From Prevotella sp. (GTDB lineage Bacteria > Bacteroidota > Bacteroidia > Bacteroidales > Bacteroidaceae), in the NCBI GenBank assembly GCA_017462915.1, contig JAFTQG010000055.1, forward strand, positions 124,001 to 188,000: a DNA stretch of 64,000 nt. Direction: 5' to 3'. The position numbers were made by a program, and so were the translations under genes. Below are positions 28,303 to 36,531 of this stretch, piece by piece (position 1 is the first letter of the stretch; each line of letters starts with the position of its first letter). A model generated the notes under the pieces. It saw only the letters and a program-made list of their open reading frames with translations. It made no database searches and was not told the DNA's origin.

Positions 28303-28332
28303 TTTGATTGTTTAATGGTTTGGTGGGTAGAT
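28303..28332 (-). repeat. Degenerate GT8a trace between mutS and the foreign-looking gene
   Basis: About 30 bp (TTTGATTGTTTAATGGTTTG) resemble decayed GT8a units. The remaining ~140 bases of this gap are unique sequence with no recognised signal. Confidence 0.4.
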
Positions 28333-28381
28333 AAGAGCCTTTGCAATAGTGAAACGCCGAGCAATGTCATAACTAAACACC

Positions 28382-31144
28382 CTATCCCTTCAATATCCCC
28401 TTTATCTCATTGAGCTTGTTGAGGGCCTGGAGAGGAGTGAGATTGTCCACATCGAGAGAGAGGAGAGCGTCCCTTATCTGTTCAAGGACAGGGTCGTCGA
28501 GCGTGAAGAACGACAGCTCGGGCTGTGCGGCAGAGACATTTTTATGCTTAATATCCTCTGAAACAACAGAAGATATATTTCCAGAAACGACAGACGCCAT
28601 ACCCTCCGAGACGACAGGCGACGCGTCACCCTCTGAAGGACAGTCTGCCCTACCCTCTCCTGCCTGCTGTGACGGCACGCCGGAGGAGGACGAGAGGAAG
28701 CCCCTTGCACCGCTGCTCTGACGCTCAAGGTCCTTGAGGATAACGCCGGCACGGCGCACTATCTCCGACGGCATTCCGGCCATCTCGGCGACATGGATGC
28801 CGAAGGAGTGCTCGGAGCCTCCCGGCACGAGTTTCCTGAGGAACACCACCCTGCCCTCTTCCTCCGCCACGGAGATGTTGTAGTTGCATATCCTCGGGAA
28901 GCGCGCGGCCATCTCGTTGAGCTCATGGTAGTGGGTGGCGAAGAGCGTGCGCGGACGTGCCGCGGAGGGATGCTCCTTGCTGCCGTGGAGATACTCCACT
29001 ATCGCCCAGGCGATGGATATGCCGTCGTAGGTGCTCGTGCCGCGCCCCAGTTCGTCGAAGATGACAAGCGAACGGGAGGTGATGTTGTTGAGGATATTGG
29101 CAGCCTCGGTCATCTCCACCATGAAGGTCGATTCGCCGGCAGCGATATTGTCCGACGCGCCGACACGGGTGAACACCTTGTCCACTATGCCTATTTCCGC
29201 GCTCTCTGCCGGCACGAAACATCCTGTCTGGGCGAGCAGCACGATGAGAGCCGTCTGACGCAGCAGAGCCGACTTTCCGGCCATATTAGGGCCTGTTATC
29301 ATCATTATCTGCTGGCTGTCGGTGTCGAGATGTATGTCGTTGGGTATGTAATGCTCCCCGTAGTCCATCCTCGCCTCTATGACAGGATGGCGGCCTGCCT
29401 TGATATTGAGGGCGGTGCCGGAGGTCATCACGGGGCGGTTGTACTTATTGCTTATAGAGACGAGGGCGAACGACAGGAGGCAGTCGAGGCGCGCCACGAG
29501 GGCGGCATCGCGCTGCACCGTGGAGACCTCCCTCTGGCAGTCGCGCAGGAGGCGGTCATAGATACGCTGCTCGAGTTCGGCGATGCGCGTCTCGGCGTTG
29601 AGTATCTTCTCCTCGTAGCTCTTCAGTTCAGGGGTTATGTAGCGTTCCGCCTGCGCGAGGGTCTGCTTTCTCACCCATGTCTCGGGGACATGGTCGCGGT
29701 ATGTGTTGCGCACCTCGAGGTAGTAGCCGAAGACGCTGTTGAACCCTACCTTCAGCGAACTGATGCCTGTCCTCTCCGCCTCCTCCTGCTGCATCTTGAG
29801 GAGGAAATCCTTGCTGTCGCGGTGCAGGAGGCGCAGCTCGTCGAGCTCGGTGTCCACACCCTCTCCTATCACGCCGCCTTTGGAGAGGAGCAGCGGCGGC
29901 TCCGGACTTATCTCGCGGCAGATACGCTCCTTCATGCCCTGGCAGGGGTCGAGCCCCTCGGCAAGGGCGACGAGGTCGGCGTTGTCGCTCCTGGAGCACG
30001 CCTTGCGCAGGATGTCCACGGCTTCGAGAGCCTCGGCGAGGGAACGCATCTCGCGGGGATTGACGCGGAGGGTGGATATCTTCGCCGTGATGCGCTCAAG
30101 GTCGGCGATGCGCTGCAGCTGCTCCTGCACGGTGTCGCGCAGGGCGGAGTCGCGGAAGAACTCCTCCACTACATTATGGCGCGCCGTGATGCGCTCGACG
30201 TCTTTCAGCGGAAATGTCAGCCAGCGTCTCAGGAGCCTTCCGCCCATCGCCGTGGCGGTATTGTCCACGATGCTGAGGAGCGACGCCCCGCCTTCTGTCA
30301 TCGGCTGTATTATCTCCAAGGAGCGCACGGTAAAGGTGTCGAGACGCACGAAGCGGTCGGTGTCGAGGCGCGAGATGCCGGTGATGTGTCCGAGCATCTT
30401 GTGTTCGGTAAACTCAAGGTAACCCATTATCGCACCTGCCGCGGCGATGCCGTTCTTCAGATGGTCTATGCCGAAGCCCTTCAGGCTCTTCACGGAGAAA
30501 TGTGTGCAGAGCTTCTTCTCCGCCGTCTCAGCGGAGAACGCCCAGTCGTCGAGCTCGTATGTGCAGAGCCTTGCCGGGAAGCGCGAGAGGAACTCCTGAC
30601 GGCGGCGGCGTTCGTAGAGCACCTCCTTAGGCTGGAAATTCTCTATTGCCTTCACGGCGTAGTCGTAGGACCCTTCGCCGCAGAGGAACTCTCCCGTGGA
30701 GATGTCGAGGAAGGCGATGCCGACGGCGCCGCGGCCGGTATGTACAGCACAGAGGAAATTGTTCTCCTTGTTCTCGAGTACATTGTCCTGCATGGCGACA
30801 CCCGGCGTGACGAGCTCCGTTATGCCGCGCTTCACGAGCGTCTTCGTCTTCTTAGGGTCTTCGAGCTGGTCGCAGATGGCGACGCGCTGCCCTGCCCTGA
30901 TGAGTTTGGGCAGATGAGTATCGAGGGCGTGGTAAGGGAATCCAGTCATGGCTTCTCCCTGTGCCGCGCCCTTGTTTCGGTGTGTGAGAGTTATATGCAG
31001 TATCTTCGCCGCAACCTCCGCATCGTCGCAGTAGGTCTCGTAGAAGTCGCCGCAACGGAACAACAGCAAGGCATCGGGATGCTTGCTTTTCAATTCGCGG
31101 AACTGTCTCATCATCGGTGTCAGCTCGTCCGCTTTCTTTGACAT
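28382..31144 (-). CDS. mutS: DNA mismatch repair protein MutS
   Basis: Mismatch-recognition ATPase. The mismatch-reading motif FYE is in [13 protein letters not shown] (about 32-44), with connector, lever and clamp regions in order. Walker A is [14 protein letters not shown], Walker [17 protein letters not shown], and the C-terminal dimerisation region ends [10 protein letters not shown]. The 920 residues exceed the usual ~870 because of a low-complexity linker ([22 protein letters not shown]-type repeats) before the last helices, in the usual variable region. A leader of about 165 nt with repeats separates the promoter from the ATG. Confidence 0.97.
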   Translation of the reverse strand: MSKKADELTPMMRQFRELKSKHPDALLLFRCGDFYETYCDDAEVAAKILHITLTHRNKGAAQGEAMTGFPYHALDTHLPKLIRAGQRVAICDQLEDPKKTKTLVKRGITELVTPGVAMQDNVLENKENNFLCAVHTGRGAVGIAFLDISTGEFLCGEGSYDYAVKAIENFQPKEVLYERRRRQEFLSRFPARLCTYELDDWAFSAETAEKKLCTHFSVKSLKGFGIDHLKNGIAAAGAIMGYLEFTEHKMLGHITGISRLDTDRFVRLDTFTVRSLEIIQPMTEGGASLLSIVDNTATAMGGRLLRRWLTFPLKDVERITARHNVVEEFFRDSALRDTVQEQLQRIADLERITAKISTLRVNPREMRSLAEALEAVDILRKACSRSDNADLVALAEGLDPCQGMKERICREISPEPPLLLSKGGVIGEGVDTELDELRLLHRDSKDFLLKMQQEEAERTGISSLKVGFNSVFGYYLEVRNTYRDHVPETWVRKQTLAQAERYITPELKSYEEKILNAETRIAELEQRIYDRLLRDCQREVSTVQRDAALVARLDCLLSFALVSISNKYNRPVMTSGTALNIKAGRHPVIEARMDYGEHYIPNDIHLDTDSQQIMMITGPNMAGKSALLRQTALIVLLAQTGCFVPAESAEIGIVDKVFTRVGASDNIAAGESTFMVEMTEAANILNNITSRSLVIFDELGRGTSTYDGISIAWAIVEYLHGSKEHPSAARPRTLFATHYHELNEMAARFPRICNYNISVAEEEGRVVFLRKLVPGGSEHSFGIHVAEMAGMPSEIVRRAGVILKDLERQSSGARGFLSSSSGVPSQQAGEGRADCPSEGDASPVVSEGMASVVSGNISSVVSEDIKHKNVSAAQPELSFFTLDDPVLEQIRDALLSLDVDNLTPLQALNKLNEIKGILKG

Positions 31145-31147
31145 GAT

Positions 31148-31306
31148 GGGTATGAGTTATGAGTTGTGAGTTTTAAGTTATGAGTTATTGGTTGTTAGGG
31201 TGAGGGTTAGGGTTAAGGTTAAGGTCAATAGCCTTTATAGCCGATATAGCCGGAATAGAAGCAATAGCCGTATAACCTAAGACCGCCTAACCGTAAGACC
31301 GCACAA
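31148..31306 (-). repeat. Intergenic repeat in the mutS 5' leader
   Basis: In minus direction from the promoter: a GT8b arm (31270-31306), a short core (31227-31268), AC6 units (31192-31226) and AC7 units (31148-31190) ending at the mutS ATG. Three arm families occur in one leader. Confidence 0.85.
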
Positions 31307-31309
31307 GTG

Positions 31310-31317
31310 CAAAGTTA
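31310..31317 (-). promoter_or_regulatory. -7 box of the mutS promoter
   Basis: CAAAGTTA on the plus strand reads TAACTTTG on the minus strand. The -33 region is AT-rich but has no exact TTTG at the ideal distance. Confidence 0.55.
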
Positions 31318-31402
31318 CTAAATTTTTCCGTCTTTTCCTTGCGGAGAAAGGATTTTTTTGAAAAAAAGTTTGGCGGAGAGGCGAAAGGTCATTGATTGTT
31401 AC

Positions 31403-31615
31403 GGACGGTTGTGCGGTTATACGGTTATGCGGTTATACGGTTATGCGGTTGGGCGGTTATGCGGTTGTGCGGTTAATCGGTTTTACGGAGATAGCCTGAA
31501 TAGATACAATATATATAATAGATATTATTTCTATAGCTTCTATATCGGCTATTTTGGCTATCTCTATTAAAAAAGCTATCACCGCCCAACCGTAAAACCG
31601 TATCACCGCCAGTAA
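31403..31615 (+). repeat. Intergenic repeat left of module 2: GT8b, core, AC8b
   Basis: GT8b units 31403-31487 with an exact 8-bp rhythm, a core of 31488-31560 whose centre (ATATATAATAGATATTATTT) is AT-richer than usual, and AC8b units 31575-31615. Confidence 0.85.
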
Positions 31616-31636
31616 CCGCATCATCATCATTATTAT

Positions 31637-32056
31637 TATATCTTTCTTTTATTTTAAAAAACTATATGATGATTATTATATACTGTGGAAAACGTGGATA
31701 ATATGTTTCACAGCGCATGTCGCTGTACTTTATCCGGCAGGGAGAGACACGGACACCTGCACTGACGCTTAACGTGTTACGTGACGATTATAGAGTGTAC
31801 AGGATACATCTGTTCCACGGTTTCCTGCGGTGTTGACAAGTGCGGTATATATCGTTTGCAACTCGGGATGTTTTCCACACAGGCGGTCCGCTGCCCTGCC
31901 CCACTCTCCCGCCTGTGGATAACTCCCGGATTTTTCATGGGGTTTTCCACGGGATATTATGGGGTTTTCCACACAAAAAGGTCACTTTTCCACAGGTGAA
32001 GGGTGACGGTATGAACTGCAAAAGGTAACCGTTTTCTGACAAACGGTTACCTTTTG
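31637..32056 (+). other. DnaA-box-rich non-coding module 2 (oriC-like)
   Basis: A gene-free 420-bp stretch. An AT-rich tract (31637-31682) is followed by DnaA-box-like motifs TGTGGAAAA (31684), CGTGGATAA (31693), TTTTCCACA (31871, 31965, 31986), TTTTCCACG (31943) and an exact TGTGGATAA (31914, complement TTATCCACA). It ends in the hairpin AAAAGGTAACCGTTT/AAACGGTTACCTTTT (32019-32056). The AT tract plus first boxes, and the last ~75 bp, match module 1 in inverted orientation. Placed between divergent genes (mutS leftward, RteC-like rightward), it is the better oriC candidate of the two. Origin function is inference. Confidence 0.55.
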
Positions 32057-32208
32057 TGCGGTTATGCGGTTACGGGCGGTTTTACGGTTACGGGCGGTTT
32101 TACGGTTATACGGTAATAGCCGAAATAGCCGGAATAGCCAGAATGGAAGCTATAGCCGTAAAACCGATTAACCGCCTAACCGTAAAACCGCCCGTAACCG
32201 ATTAACCA
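32057..32208 (+). repeat. Intergenic repeat right of module 2: GT8b, short core, AC8b
   Basis: GT8b units 32057-32112 begin directly after the hairpin; AGCC-type core units 32113-32150; AC8b units to 32208. The following 32209-32310 is AT-rich unique sequence. Confidence 0.8.
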
Positions 32209-32310
32209 AATTTTATTTAATTCGTAAGTATTTTTAACTAAGAAAATAATTTATTGAACTTATTGTTCACTATTATGCTGTAATTTCGCAGCCGAAAACG
32301 ATTCGGTGGT

Positions 32311-32409
32311 CCCACAGATTTCTCAGATTTCTCAGATTCATCGGAATTATTATGTTTTATATATAAATTAGGAATAAAAAAATCTGAGAAAATCTGTGAA
32401 ATCTGTGGG
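32311..32409. repeat. Imperfect inverted repeat of ATCTGTGAAATCTGTGGG type
   Basis: The left arm 32311-32338 and right arm 32381-32409 are about 28 nt and nearly complementary, built from ATCTGAGAA/ATCTGTGAA units around a 42-nt AT-rich loop. Similar CTGTGAAATCTGTGGG repeats are scattered in many bacterial genomes. It lies about 90 bp before the RteC-like start. Confidence 0.6.
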
Positions 32410-32499
32410 AATACAGAAGTCTGCATATAATAAAAAGAACAGAAAAAACGAATGACAGTCTTGCCACATGCCGTGAAGGCAGGGTAGGGCGGCACACAC

Positions 32500-32904
32500 A
32501 TGAAAAACAAAACAAAGGAAATGAATGAATTACGGAGCATTGTCATCAGTGAGATGACGGAGAAGGTGAGATTCATCTTGTCACGGTCGGAGAGTGAAGG
32601 GCTGCAGTGGAAGGGCACGAAGACGGACCTTGTGGAACTGCTTCACGAGGTGTACTACCATTGCGGCATAACGATGGAGGACGGCAGCTATGCTACGTTC
32701 ACGTATCTTGTGGAGCGTGCGTTCAGTGTCTTCGGCATGACGCCGCCGCGGAATCCGAGGGCGCGTGCCGTGAGGGCGGAGAGCAGGAAGGGGATGCGCA
32801 GGGCGAGTCTTGTCAGGAGGATGGAGAATGTGCTGGCGGGTCCTGACGGCCGTAAGGCGCTGGAGAGGATGATGGGGGAGTGGGTTGTGAGGTGTCAGTT
32901 ATGA
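32500..32904 (+). CDS. Small RteC-like domain protein
   Basis: A 134-residue basic protein. LQWKGTKTDLVELLHEVYYH, then YLVERAFSVFGM and RKGMRRASLVRRMENVL resemble the C-terminal part of RteC regulators (LKW-KT-L-ELIYAL type) that control Bacteroides conjugative elements. Here the domain stands alone. Small stand-alone versions are frequent in Prevotella; their role is unknown. The last residues and stop (QL-TGA) come from a GT7 arm (AGTTATGAGTTATG). The start could also be the ATG 21 bases later. Confidence 0.5.
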   Translation: MKNKTKEMNELRSIVISEMTEKVRFILSRSESEGLQWKGTKTDLVELLHEVYYHCGITMEDGSYATFTYLVERAFSVFGMTPPRNPRARAVRAESRKGMRRASLVRRMENVLAGPDGRKALERMMGEWVVRCQL

Positions 32905-33032
32905 GTTATGAGTTGTGAGTTATGAGTTATGATAGCCGGAATAGCCGATATAGCCGGAATAGAAAGTAATAACCAAACGACTAAACGACTAAACGACTAA
33001 ACCACTAAACGACTAAACCACTAAACCACTAA
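32899..33032 (+). repeat. Intergenic repeat after the RteC-like gene: GT7, core, AC8a
   Basis: GT7 units 32899-32930 include the stop. The short core is 32931-32965 and AC8a units run 32972-33032. It precedes the promoter of the M15 gene. Confidence 0.85.
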
Positions 33033-33061
33033 TATGTACTCCCAAGTGTATCCACATGTTA

Positions 33062-33093
33062 TTTGGAATCGCTTGCGAAAAGCAGTACCTTTG
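33062..33093 (+). promoter_or_regulatory. Promoter of the M15 peptidase gene
   Basis: TTTG (33062-33065), 20-bp spacer, TACCTTTG (33086-33093): an exact fit to the Bacteroidota consensus. The start codon is about 200 bp away, so the repeats at 33119-33296 are in the 5' untranslated region. Confidence 0.8.
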
Positions 33094-33118
33094 CAAACGT
33101 AAACGAGAACCGCAATAT

Positions 33119-33295
33119 ACGGTTATACGGTTGAGCGGTCTTACGGTTATACGGCTATTGCTTCTATATCGGCTATCATACAACGCTAACCTTAACCCTA
33201 ACCTTAACCTTAACCTTAACAACTCATAACTCACAACTCATAACTCACAACCCATAACTCATAACTAATAACTCATAACTCACAACTCAACTCCC
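33119..33295 (+). repeat. Repeat-filled 5' leader of the M15 peptidase gene
   Basis: A GT8b arm (33119-33153), GGCT-type core half (33154-33178), AC6 units (33188-33220) and AC7 units (33221-33290) just before the ATG. Confidence 0.85.
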
Positions 33296-33296
33296 C

Positions 33297-33803
33297 ATGA
33301 ACAACACAATCACACAGCAATCCTTCGCCGTCAAGGACCCGAAACGTGAACGGCTCTCTGAGCATTTCACTCTTACGGAGATGAGCCGCTCTGCCACGGC
33401 GATACGCCACGGATGGAAGAACGAGCCTACCGACCTCGCCGTCATCAACCTCCGTCTCCTCTGCGAGAATGTCCTCGAACCCCTGCGCCGCCGCTTCGGC
33501 GTCATCCGCATCACGAGCGCCTTCCGTTCTAAGCGCGTCAACGAGGCTGTCGGCGGCGCGGAGTTCTCCCAGCATCTCTATGGCGAGGCTGCCGACATCT
33601 TCGTCCCCAATGCCGAGGTGGGCAGGAAGATGTTCGACTTCATCCGCACGACGCTCCCTTACGACCAGCTCATCTACGAATGCCGCCGGCGCGACAACGC
33701 GCAGTGGCTACATGTCTCCTACAGTATAGAGCGGCAGCGGAGACAGTGTTTCATGCACTACGAGATGCCCGAGACGTCGGCAAAGGCGAGGAGGGTGGTG
33801 TAG
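33297..33803 (+). CDS. Peptidase M15-family (D-Ala-D-Ala carboxypeptidase-like) protein
   Basis: A 168-residue protein like Peptidase_M15_3 (PF08291). The zinc/active-site pattern is visible: ITSAFRSKRVNEAVGG, SQHLYGEAADI (His and Asp) and WLHVSY (His). No signal peptide is seen. Similar genes in Bacteroidales occur in small modules with HU-like and smalltalk genes, as here; a phage-derived endolysin origin is possible. The stop lies in the first repeat units (GTGTAGGTTATACGG). Confidence 0.85.
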   Translation: MNNTITQQSFAVKDPKRERLSEHFTLTEMSRSATAIRHGWKNEPTDLAVINLRLLCENVLEPLRRRFGVIRITSAFRSKRVNEAVGGAEFSQHLYGEAADIFVPNAEVGRKMFDFIRTTLPYDQLIYECRRRDNAQWLHVSYSIERQRRQCFMHYEMPETSAKARRVV

Positions 33804-34003
33804 GTTATACGGTCTTACGGTTTGGCGGTCTTACGGTCTTACGGTTTGGCGGTCTTACGGTTATACGGCTATTGCTTCTGTATCGGCTATTAACTTTAAC
33901 CCTAACCTTAACCTTAACTCTAACCCAAAACCTAAAATCTAAAACCAACTATTAACTAAACAACTAAACAACTAAACAACTAAACAACTAAACAACTAAC
34001 AAA
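33802..34003 (+). repeat. Intergenic repeat between M15 and HU-like genes
   Basis: A GT8b arm (33805-33866), a GGCT-type half core (33867-33892), AC6 units (33893-33925) and AC8a units (33955-34003). Confidence 0.85.
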
Positions 34004-34005
34004 CT

Positions 34006-34455
34006 ATGCCAGTACTTTACAAAATCAAGAAACTCGAGAGAAAGTATTCCGACGGTCGTGTCGACACTGCAAACAACAAGTGGTATGCCAACGCCGTCAT
34101 CGTAAACACCGTGTCCACCGACAAGATTGCCGAGAGGATAGAGGAGAAGTGCACTCTCACCAAGGCCGATGTCAAGGCCTGCATAGAGGCTCTTGTCTAT
34201 GAGATAAAGACCCAGCTCCAGAATTCCTATGCCGTGAAGCTCGACGGTCTCGGGACGTTCAAGATCTCGCTCCGCAGCAGCGGTGCCGTGAGCCTCGAGC
34301 AGTTCTCCGTGCAGAAGAACATCGTCGGCACGAGGGTGCTTTTCCTCCCTGCAAAGCAGAAGGACACCAATTCGGGCAAGATGATTTCCGCCCTCACCTA
34401 CGGCACCAAGTGTACCAAGGTGCCTGAGAACAAGGCCGTGCAGGAGGGCGCGTGA
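34006..34455 (+). CDS. HU-related DNA-binding protein (HU_rel type)
   Basis: A 149-residue protein of the HU-related family (TIGR01201) common in Bacteroidales. The HU fold is visible from TVSTDKIAERIEEKCTLTKADVKACIEAL to VKLDGLGTFKISLRSSG. The N-terminal MPVLYKIKKLERK and the tail NIVGTRVLFLPA distinguish it from canonical HU. It probably binds DNA. It is followed by a smalltalk ORF, a recurring neighbour. The TGA stop runs into GT7 units (GTGAGTTGTTCAG). Confidence 0.88.
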   Translation: MPVLYKIKKLERKYSDGRVDTANNKWYANAVIVNTVSTDKIAERIEEKCTLTKADVKACIEALVYEIKTQLQNSYAVKLDGLGTFKISLRSSGAVSLEQFSVQKNIVGTRVLFLPAKQKDTNSGKMISALTYGTKCTKVPENKAVQEGA

Positions 34456-34600
34456 GTTGTTCAGTTGTGAGTTGTTCAGTTGTGAGTTATGAGTTTATAG
34501 CCGGAATAGCCATAATAGCCGAAATAGAAGAAACTCACAACTGACAACTCACAACTCACAACTGACAACTCACAACTGATAACTCACAACTTAAAACCTG
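34454..34600 (+). repeat. Intergenic repeat between HU-like and smalltalk genes: GT7, core, AC7
   Basis: GT7 units 34454-34493, a short AGCC-type core 34495-34527, then AC7 units (CAACTCACAACTGACAACTC) 34530-34590. Confidence 0.85.
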
Positions 34601-34605
34601 ATCCA

Positions 34606-34704
34606 ATGACAAAGAAAGAGACAGTAAAATACATCATCCAGCTTGTCGTGGCGATTCTCACAGCCATAGGCACATCGATAGGCGTCACGAGCTGCATGTC
34701 ATAA
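34606..34704 (+). CDS. Smalltalk micro-protein
   Basis: A 32-residue ORF starting MTKKETVKYIIQL, with one hydrophobic helix and the end TAIGTSIGVTSCMS. Length, helix and the terminal GV-SCM pattern match the Bacteroidales 'smalltalk' micro-proteins often encoded after HU-related genes. Function is unknown; it may be membrane-associated. A strong terminator follows, so it is the last gene of this block. Confidence 0.8.
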   Translation: MTKKETVKYIIQLVVAILTAIGTSIGVTSCMS

Positions 34705-34723
34705 GAGAGTAACAACAGCAAAT

Positions 34724-34773
34724 AAAAAAATAGTAGCGATAGACCATATAATTTCTATCGCTACTATTTTTTC
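34724..34773. terminator. Intrinsic terminator after the smalltalk ORF
   Basis: AAAAAATAGTAGCGATAGA pairs perfectly with its complement (34754-34772) around a 9-nt loop, with T-runs on both strands. It can serve both the smalltalk gene and the leftward DUF4294 gene. Confidence 0.9.
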
Positions 34774-34774
34774 C

Positions 34775-34858
34775 TATTCCGGCTATAGCTTCTATATCGG
34801 CTATTCCGGCTATAGCCGCAAAACCGTCTAACCGCAAGACCGCGAAAAAGACCGCCCG
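34775..34858 (-). repeat. Intergenic repeat after the DUF4294 gene
   Basis: In minus direction: a GT8b-type arm (34815-34855) after the stop, then a compact core (34775-34814), then the terminator. No A/C arm, as expected where no gene starts. Confidence 0.8.
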
Positions 34859-35476
34859 TCACATCTGTCCTGACTCTACGAGTCGTGCGCAGCGTTCTAT
34901 GTCTGCATCCTCGGCATTGTGCAGCGGGTCGTATGTCTTCTTGAGCGAGGCTCCGAAGGTCCAGGCGAACACCTGGTAGAGTCCGGCCTTCAGCGGTCCT
35001 ATGAAGGCGTTGATGAGGTCGTATCCCGAGGAGTTGCACTCGCGGTATACGAGTTTTATTAGGAGCTTGCCCTGTGTGAGGGTCAGCTTCTTCATGCGTG
35101 GCGTGTACTGCTCCTTCACGCCGCGTTCTACGCGCTTGAGATGCTCGTCGCGTGATTTCTTGTCAGGGAGGGTCTGCAGGTACTCGTATGTCTCGAGCAT
35201 GATATGGCGCACCTCCTTGGCTATGGGGAGCACCTTCTTCACGTTGTACATCATGCGTGTGTAGCGTTTCCGCTCCTTCTCGTTCTTGAAGAGTTTGGGA
35301 GGGTAGCAGTAGACCTTGTTGAGTTCCATGTACTGTACCGAGTCGCCGTCAAGGAGCACCTTGCCGACTTTCATCGTGGGGACGAATGTCGGTGATGTCT
35401 GCGGCTGTCCGCCGTCATCCTGTGCATGGAGGGTGGCGGCGATGGCTATGAGGAGTATGGTTATCGTGAGGCGCAT
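34859..35476 (-). CDS. DUF4294 family exported protein
   Basis: A 205-residue protein with a signal peptide (ITILLIAIAATLHAQ). DGDSVQYMELNKVYCYPP and RYTRMMYNVKKVLPIAKEVR are typical of DUF4294 (PF14127), a Bacteroidota-restricted family of unknown function, probably periplasmic. KLTLTQGKLLIKLVYRECNS is the conserved central block. First gene after the leftward acyltransferase. Confidence 0.85.
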   Translation of the reverse strand: MRLTITILLIAIAATLHAQDDGGQPQTSPTFVPTMKVGKVLLDGDSVQYMELNKVYCYPPKLFKNEKERKRYTRMMYNVKKVLPIAKEVRHIMLETYEYLQTLPDKKSRDEHLKRVERGVKEQYTPRMKKLTLTQGKLLIKLVYRECNSSGYDLINAFIGPLKAGLYQVFAWTFGASLKKTYDPLHNAEDADIERCARLVESGQM

Positions 35477-35484
35477 TGGTTTGT

Positions 35485-35596
35485 GTGGTTTATGCGTTTG
35501 ATGGTTTTAAGTTGAGATAGCAAAATAGCCAAGATAGCCGATATAGCCGGAATAGAAAGCAATAACTAAACGACCAAACCACTAAACGACCAAATG
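35485..35596 (-). repeat. Intergenic repeat between acyltransferase and DUF4294 genes
   Basis: In minus direction: GT8a units (35565-35596) that also encode the acyltransferase C-terminus, a core (35515-35560), and a short degenerate A/C arm before the DUF4294 ATG. Confidence 0.8.
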
Positions 35597-36526
35597 ACTA
35601 ATAACATCTTTCTGTGCCGTGACATGTGGCAGGAAGCGCTTCATGAGCGGTATTACGGCAGGGTAGAGCATCATGATGACGAGGAACGATGTCCACAGTC
35701 CCATGTCCAGCGGCAGGAGGGCACGTATAAGCGGTTCGTGGGTGACGAGCACCATGATGCTGTACCGTCCTATATATGAGAAGTAGGGCAGGTGTCCCGT
35801 GTGCATGCAGAGGGCTATGAGGCAGAGTATGCCGCAGAGACCTGTGATGTAGCATTGCACGATCTGGAGGACTGGCGTCTCGGCATGGTGCCATCCCGTT
35901 GCGGCGTACACGATGGCTATTGCCGTCAGGACTTTCGGTGTGAGCCGTGCCTGCATGTTGCGGCTGCGGAATATATGCCCGGTGATGAAGAAGGGCATGT
36001 ATGAGAGCATCCTGTCTATGGATGCCGGCAGGGTGGGAGCATGGTCTGTGGCGAAGATGCTTCCCATGAGCATGGCGAGGAGGAGCACAGCCCAGTCGGC
36101 TTTCACGGCTTTCCTCATGGCGTAGAACAGGAGGTTGCCTAAGAAGAGTGCCCACAGGAACCACAGCGGCATATTGGGGTATCTGGCGTCGGGCATGAGG
36201 AACGCCCACAGTGTCGCCCATCCTTCCTTGGCGGTGTTGAAGTGCATGCCGAGGACGTTGGCGAGCATTGCCGGCAGGAGCACCGATGTGGTGATATAGA
36301 AGAAGAGGAAGGGTATGAGGAGCCTGTCGGTCTTCTTCGCCGCGAATGTCGCTATCCCGCCGTAGTCCTTGAAGAAGAAGCCCGACAGGAAGAAGTAAAG
36401 GGGCATCCTTATCAGCGTGAGGTAGCTGTCGGTGGGCAGCTCCACGCCGTATGCGCCTTGCAGGTGGTTGAGCACGACAAGGCTGATGCATAGTCCTTTG
36501 GCGAGGTCGAAGTATTCTATTCGCAT
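35582..36526 (-). CDS. Membrane O-acyltransferase (acyltransferase 3 family)
   Basis: A 314-residue integral membrane protein with about nine or ten hydrophobic segments. The N-terminus RIEYFDLAKGLCISLVVLNH contains the conserved family His, and LIRMPLYFFLSGFFFK is the usual second segment (PF01757). It probably O-acetylates a surface glycan or lipid. The C-terminal SHLVV and TAG stop are encoded by a GT8a arm, the same tail as in apt and in the GT at 48.85 kb. Confidence 0.88.
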   Translation of the reverse strand: MRIEYFDLAKGLCISLVVLNHLQGAYGVELPTDSYLTLIRMPLYFFLSGFFFKDYGGIATFAAKKTDRLLIPFLFFYITTSVLLPAMLANVLGMHFNTAKEGWATLWAFLMPDARYPNMPLWFLWALFLGNLLFYAMRKAVKADWAVLLLAMLMGSIFATDHAPTLPASIDRMLSYMPFFITGHIFRSRNMQARLTPKVLTAIAIVYAATGWHHAETPVLQIVQCYITGLCGILCLIALCMHTGHLPYFSYIGRYSIMVLVTHEPLIRALLPLDMGLWTSFLVIMMLYPAVIPLMKRFLPHVTAQKDVISHLVV

Positions 36527-36531
36527 GGTGT

